Shown piece after piece: positions 6,192-8,822 of a DNA stretch of 8,822 bases. Under the pieces are notes generated by a model that ran no database searches, was not told where the DNA came from, and worked only from the letters and a program-made list of their open reading frames with translations. The stretch is taken from positions 1 through 8,822 of the forward strand of contig CAZYBG010000115.1 of the NCBI GenBank assembly GCA_964645155.1. Reading direction: 5' to 3'. Every line of letters begins with the position of its first letter. Position 1 is the first letter of the stretch. Both the position numbers and the translations under genes were made by a program. The DNA comes from CAZYBG01 sp964645155 (GTDB taxonomy: Bacteria; Pseudomonadota; Alphaproteobacteria; Rhodobacterales; Rhodobacteraceae).

Positions 6192-6214
6192 CCCCGACAT
6201 GCGGTGGATGGAGG

Positions 6215-6243
6215 TTGACACATGCGCCGGACGGGCAAAGGAT
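6215..6243 (+). promoter_or_regulatory. Candidate smc promoter
   Basis: A perfect -35 hexamer TTGACA (6215-6220) is followed after 17 bp by AAGGAT (6238-6243), which matches the -10 consensus at three of six positions. Transcription would begin near 6250, leaving a leader of about 27 bases that includes a GAGG ribosome site (6263-6266) 10 bases before the GTG start. Confidence 0.4.
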
Positions 6244-6276
6244 CGGCCGCCAGCGGAATCACGAGGTCGTCCGGAC

Positions 6277-8822
6277 GTGCGCTTCAACCGGCTCAGATTG
6301 AACGGCTTCAAGAGCTTCGTCGACCCGACCGACCTGGTGATCAGCGACGGCCTGACCGGCGTCGTCGGCCCGAACGGCTGCGGCAAATCGAACCTGCTCG
6401 AGGCGTTGCGTTGGGTGATGGGCGAGAATCGCCCGACCGCGATGCGGGGCGACGGCATGGAGGATGTCATCTTCGCCGGCGCCGCAACACGGCCCGCGCG
6501 CAACTTCGCCGAGGTCGTGCTGACCATCGACAACGCCGAGCGCCTCGCGCCGTCGGGCTTCAACGACGGGGACCAGATCGAGATCGTCCGCAGGATCACC
6601 CGTGATGCCGGAAGCGCCTACAAGGCAAACCACAAGGACGTCCGGGCCCGCGACGTGCAGATGCTGTTCGCGGACGCCTCCACCGGGGCCCATTCGCCGG
6701 CGCTCGTCCGCCAGGGGCAGATCGCCGAGCTCATCAATTCGCGGCCGAAGAGCCGCCGCCGGGTGCTCGAGGAGGCGGCCGGCATCTCGGGCCTCTACCA
6801 GCGCCGGCACGAGGCCGAGCTCAAGCTCTCCGCCGCCGAGACCAACCTCGCCCGCGTGGACGACGTGGTGGAACAGCTTGCCCAGCAGCTGGCGAGCCTG
6901 GCACGGCAGGCGCGGCAGGCCGCGCGCTACCGCGAGATCGGCGCCGAGCTTCGCCGCGCCGAGGGGATGCTCCTCTACCGCCGCTGGAAGGAGGCCGACG
7001 CCGCGCGCGCCGAGGCCGAGACGAAGCTGACCGAGCTGACGAAGGCCGCGGCGCAGGCCGAAGTCGCGGCCCGGGCCGCCGGAAAGGGCCGCAGCGAGGC
7101 CGAGGCTGCCCTGCCGCCCCTGCGCGAGGAGGAGGCGATCGCGGCGGCCATCCTGCAGCGCCTGACGGTGGAGCGCGACACGCTGGCCGCCGAGGAGGCC
7201 CGGACGCGCGAGGCCATCGCCGCACTCGAAGGCCGGATCGTCCAGCTCGGTGCCGACATCGCCCGGGAGGAGGCGCTGAACCGCGACGCGGGCGAGACGA
7301 TCGCCCGGCTGGACTGGGAGGCCGCACAGCTCGCCAAGGCGCATGAAGGCCACGAGGGCCGGCTCGAGGCCGCCGCCGAGGCGGCACGCGATGCCGGCCG
7401 GGTGCTGGCCGACCGCGAGGCCGCGCTGTCCGAACTGACCGAGGATGTCGCCCGGCTGGCGGCCCGGCATCAGTCGGCGCACCGGCTCCACGACGATTGC
7501 CGCCGGACGACCGATACGGCAGGGGTGGAGGTCGCGCGGGCCCGCGACACGCATGTCGAGGCCAAGGCCGCCCTCGGCCGCGCCGCGACGGATTTCGCGG
7601 AGGCGGACGCCGCCCGCGCTGCCGCCGAGGCAGCGGCCGAGGCCGCCGAAGCCGCGTTGCGCGCCGCCGACGATGCCCGCGGAGACGCCCAGGCCCGCGA
7701 GGCAGAGGCACGCGCCGCCCGGTCGGAGGCCGAGGGCGAGGCGAGCGCGCTGCGCGCCGAGGCCGCGGCACTCGCGCGGCTCGTCGAGCGCGAGGCCGGC
7801 GCCGGCGGGCAGGTGATCGACCGGGTGGAGGTCAGGCCGGGCTACGAGAACGCCCTCGGCGCCGCCCTTGCCGATGATCTTCGCACGCCCGAGGTCACCG
7901 CCGATCGCCCCACCGGCTGGGCGCAGCTTCCGGGCTACGCCGAACAGCAGACGCTGCCGCCCGGTGTCGCGGCGCTCTCGGACTTCGTGAGCGTGCCCGA
8001 GGTGCTCGCCCGGCGGATGAGCCAGATCGGCCTTGTCGAGACGGCCGACGGCGCACGCCTTCAGGCGGCACTTCGTCCCGGACAGCGGCTGGTGTCGCGC
8101 GCGGGCGATCTCTGGCGGTGGGACGGCTTCCGCGCCGCAGCGGCCGACGCGCCCTCGGCGGCGGCGCTGCGGCTTCAGCAACTCAACCGGCTGGCGGAAC
8201 TGAAGCAGGACCTCGAGGCGGCGAATGTCCGCGCCGACCGCACCCGCACCGCCCATGAGCGGCTGACCGCGGACCTCGCCGCTCTGACGCGTGCCGACGC
8301 CGAGGCGCGCGAGGCGCGGCGCAGCGCCGACCGCGCCGCGGCCGAGGCGAACCGCGCGCTGTCAAAGGCCGAGGCCGACCGCAACATCGCAAGCGGCAAG
8401 CTGGAGAGCGCCGATCTCGCCATTCGCCGACACGAGGAGGAGGCGATGGCCGCGCGCAAGGCGCTGGCCGAGGCCGAGGCGGCGGTCAGGGCGCTGCCCG
8501 ATCTCGCCTCGGCCCGTGTCGAGGTCGAGGACATCAAGCTGACCGTCGAGGCGGCGCGGATGACCATGCTGGCCAAGCGATCGGCGCATGACGAGGTGCG
8601 GCGCGAGGGCGAGGCCCGGGTGAAGCGCCGGCAGGAGGTGGTAACCGAGCTCTCGGGCTGGAAGCACCGGCTCGAGACCGCCGGCCGCCGCATCGCCGAA
8701 CTGGTCGCGCGCCGCGACGGGTCGGCGGCGGAACTGGCCGCGGCGCGCGCCCGGCCGGACGAGATCGCCGTCCGGCGCGAGACCCTGGCCGAGGCGATGG
8801 GCACCGCCGAGATGCGCCGCCG
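6277..8822 (+). CDS. smc: Chromosome segregation protein SMC (C-terminus beyond window)
   Basis: SMC is the ATPase of the bacterial condensin that works with ScpA/ScpB to organise and separate chromosomes. The frame is open from the GTG at 6277 to the window end, 848 codons. The N-terminal head begins with RFNRLRLNGFKSFVDPTDL and has Walker A GPNGCGKSN (31-39). The head continues through FADASTGAHSPALVRQGQI (131-149) and RRVLEEAAGISGL (161-173). A long Ala/Glu/Arg-rich coiled coil runs from about 175 to 505. The hinge is about 509-620, with QVIDRVEVRPGYENALGAAL at its start and LWRWDGF near its end. The return coiled coil follows. Signature motif, Walker B and D-loop lie outside the window. 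The start is supported by a GAGG site and by the conserved N-terminus; an ATG at 6222 is out of frame. The family is normally about 1150 aa. Confidence 0.97.
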   Translation, partial: MRFNRLRLNGFKSFVDPTDLVISDGLTGVVGPNGCGKSNLLEALRWVMGENRPTAMRGDGMEDVIFAGAATRPARNFAEVVLTIDNAERLAPSGFNDGDQIEIVRRITRDAGSAYKANHKDVRARDVQMLFADASTGAHSPALVRQGQIAELINSRPKSRRRVLEEAAGISGLYQRRHEAELKLSAAETNLARVDDVVEQLAQQLASLARQARQAARYREIGAELRRAEGMLLYRRWKEADAARAEAETKLTELTKAAAQAEVAARAAGKGRSEAEAALPPLREEEAIAAAILQRLTVERDTLAAEEARTREAIAALEGRIVQLGADIAREEALNRDAGETIARLDWEAAQLAKAHEGHEGRLEAAAEAARDAGRVLADREAALSELTEDVARLAARHQSAHRLHDDCRRTTDTAGVEVARARDTHVEAKAALGRAATDFAEADAARAAAEAAAEAAEAALRAADDARGDAQAREAEARAARSEAEGEASALRAEAAALARLVEREAGAGGQVIDRVEVRPGYENALGAALADDLRTPEVTADRPTGWAQLPGYAEQQTLPPGVAALSDFVSVPEVLARRMSQIGLVETADGARLQAALRPGQRLVSRAGDLWRWDGFRAAAADAPSAAALRLQQLNRLAELKQDLEAANVRADRTRTAHERLTADLAALTRADAEAREARRSADRAAAEANRALSKAEADRNIASGKLESADLAIRRHEEEAMAARKALAEAEAAVRALPDLASARVEVEDIKLTVEAARMTMLAKRSAHDEVRREGEARVKRRQEVVTELSGWKHRLETAGRRIAELVARRDGSAAELAAARARPDEIAVRRETLAEAMGTAEMRR

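Noticed and set aside
6222..6605. ORF starting at an ATG 55 bases before the smc start
   Set aside because: It is out of frame with smc and overlaps its conserved head domain; its protein is Arg-rich with no motif.
7600..7800. Ala/Glu-rich repetitive stretch that could be taken for a DNA repeat
   Set aside because: It is the heptad-type coiled coil of SMC, with no true nucleotide repeat unit.
6259..8256. Long open frame antisense to smc (665 codons)
   Set aside because: It is the complement of the SMC coiled-coil codons, with low-complexity Gly/Arg/Leu composition and no domain.

Overview
The window looks like ordinary chromosome from a high-GC alphaproteobacterium, most likely a Rhodobacterales/Rhodobacteraceae member. 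This rests on the style of the AtpH, ClpA and SMC proteins, the very strong G/C third-position bias, the frequent GTG starts, and core housekeeping genes with no mobile elements, tRNA/rRNA genes or CRISPR arrays. The placement comes from family knowledge, not from a database search.

Layout. (1) Positions 1-808, minus strand: the start of an F1-ATP synthase operon, atpH followed by the 5' end of atpA, joined by a one-base TAATG stop/start overlap. A 265-bp leader/promoter region (809-1073) with a candidate promoter and two small hairpins lies upstream. (2) 1074-1820, minus: a class I SAM-dependent methyltransferase-like protein with a degenerate SAM site, divergent from (3) 1876-2643, plus: gloB, hydroxyacylglutathione hydrolase (glyoxalase II). 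(4) 2817-5069, plus: clpA, the AAA+ unfoldase of the ClpAP protease, preceded by a 173-bp AT-richer gap and followed by a strong hairpin at 5093-5118. (5) 5154-6097, minus: two GNAT acetyltransferase genes with a 4-base ATGA overlap, convergent with clpA. (6) 6277-8822, plus: smc, the chromosome condensation ATPase, cut off by the window edge in its C-terminal coiled coil. The last 179-bp gap is a divergent control region with two palindromic sites.

The main anomaly is in clpA. The reading frame is intact and almost every ClpA motif is present. However, a block of about 26 residues that normally carries the second ATPase domain's Walker A motif (GPTGVGKT) is absent, precisely and in frame, at position 4334/4335. 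The protein is therefore predicted to have one working nucleotide site (D1) and a D2 that cannot bind ATP normally. This may be a real deletion allele or a sequence/assembly error; the sequence alone cannot decide.

A second observation is a short palindromic core, CTGACAG, found upstream of clpA, of the GNAT pair and of smc. It is a candidate shared operator. I found no convincing evidence of a new multi-gene system; the rest is core metabolism, protein quality control and chromosome maintenance.
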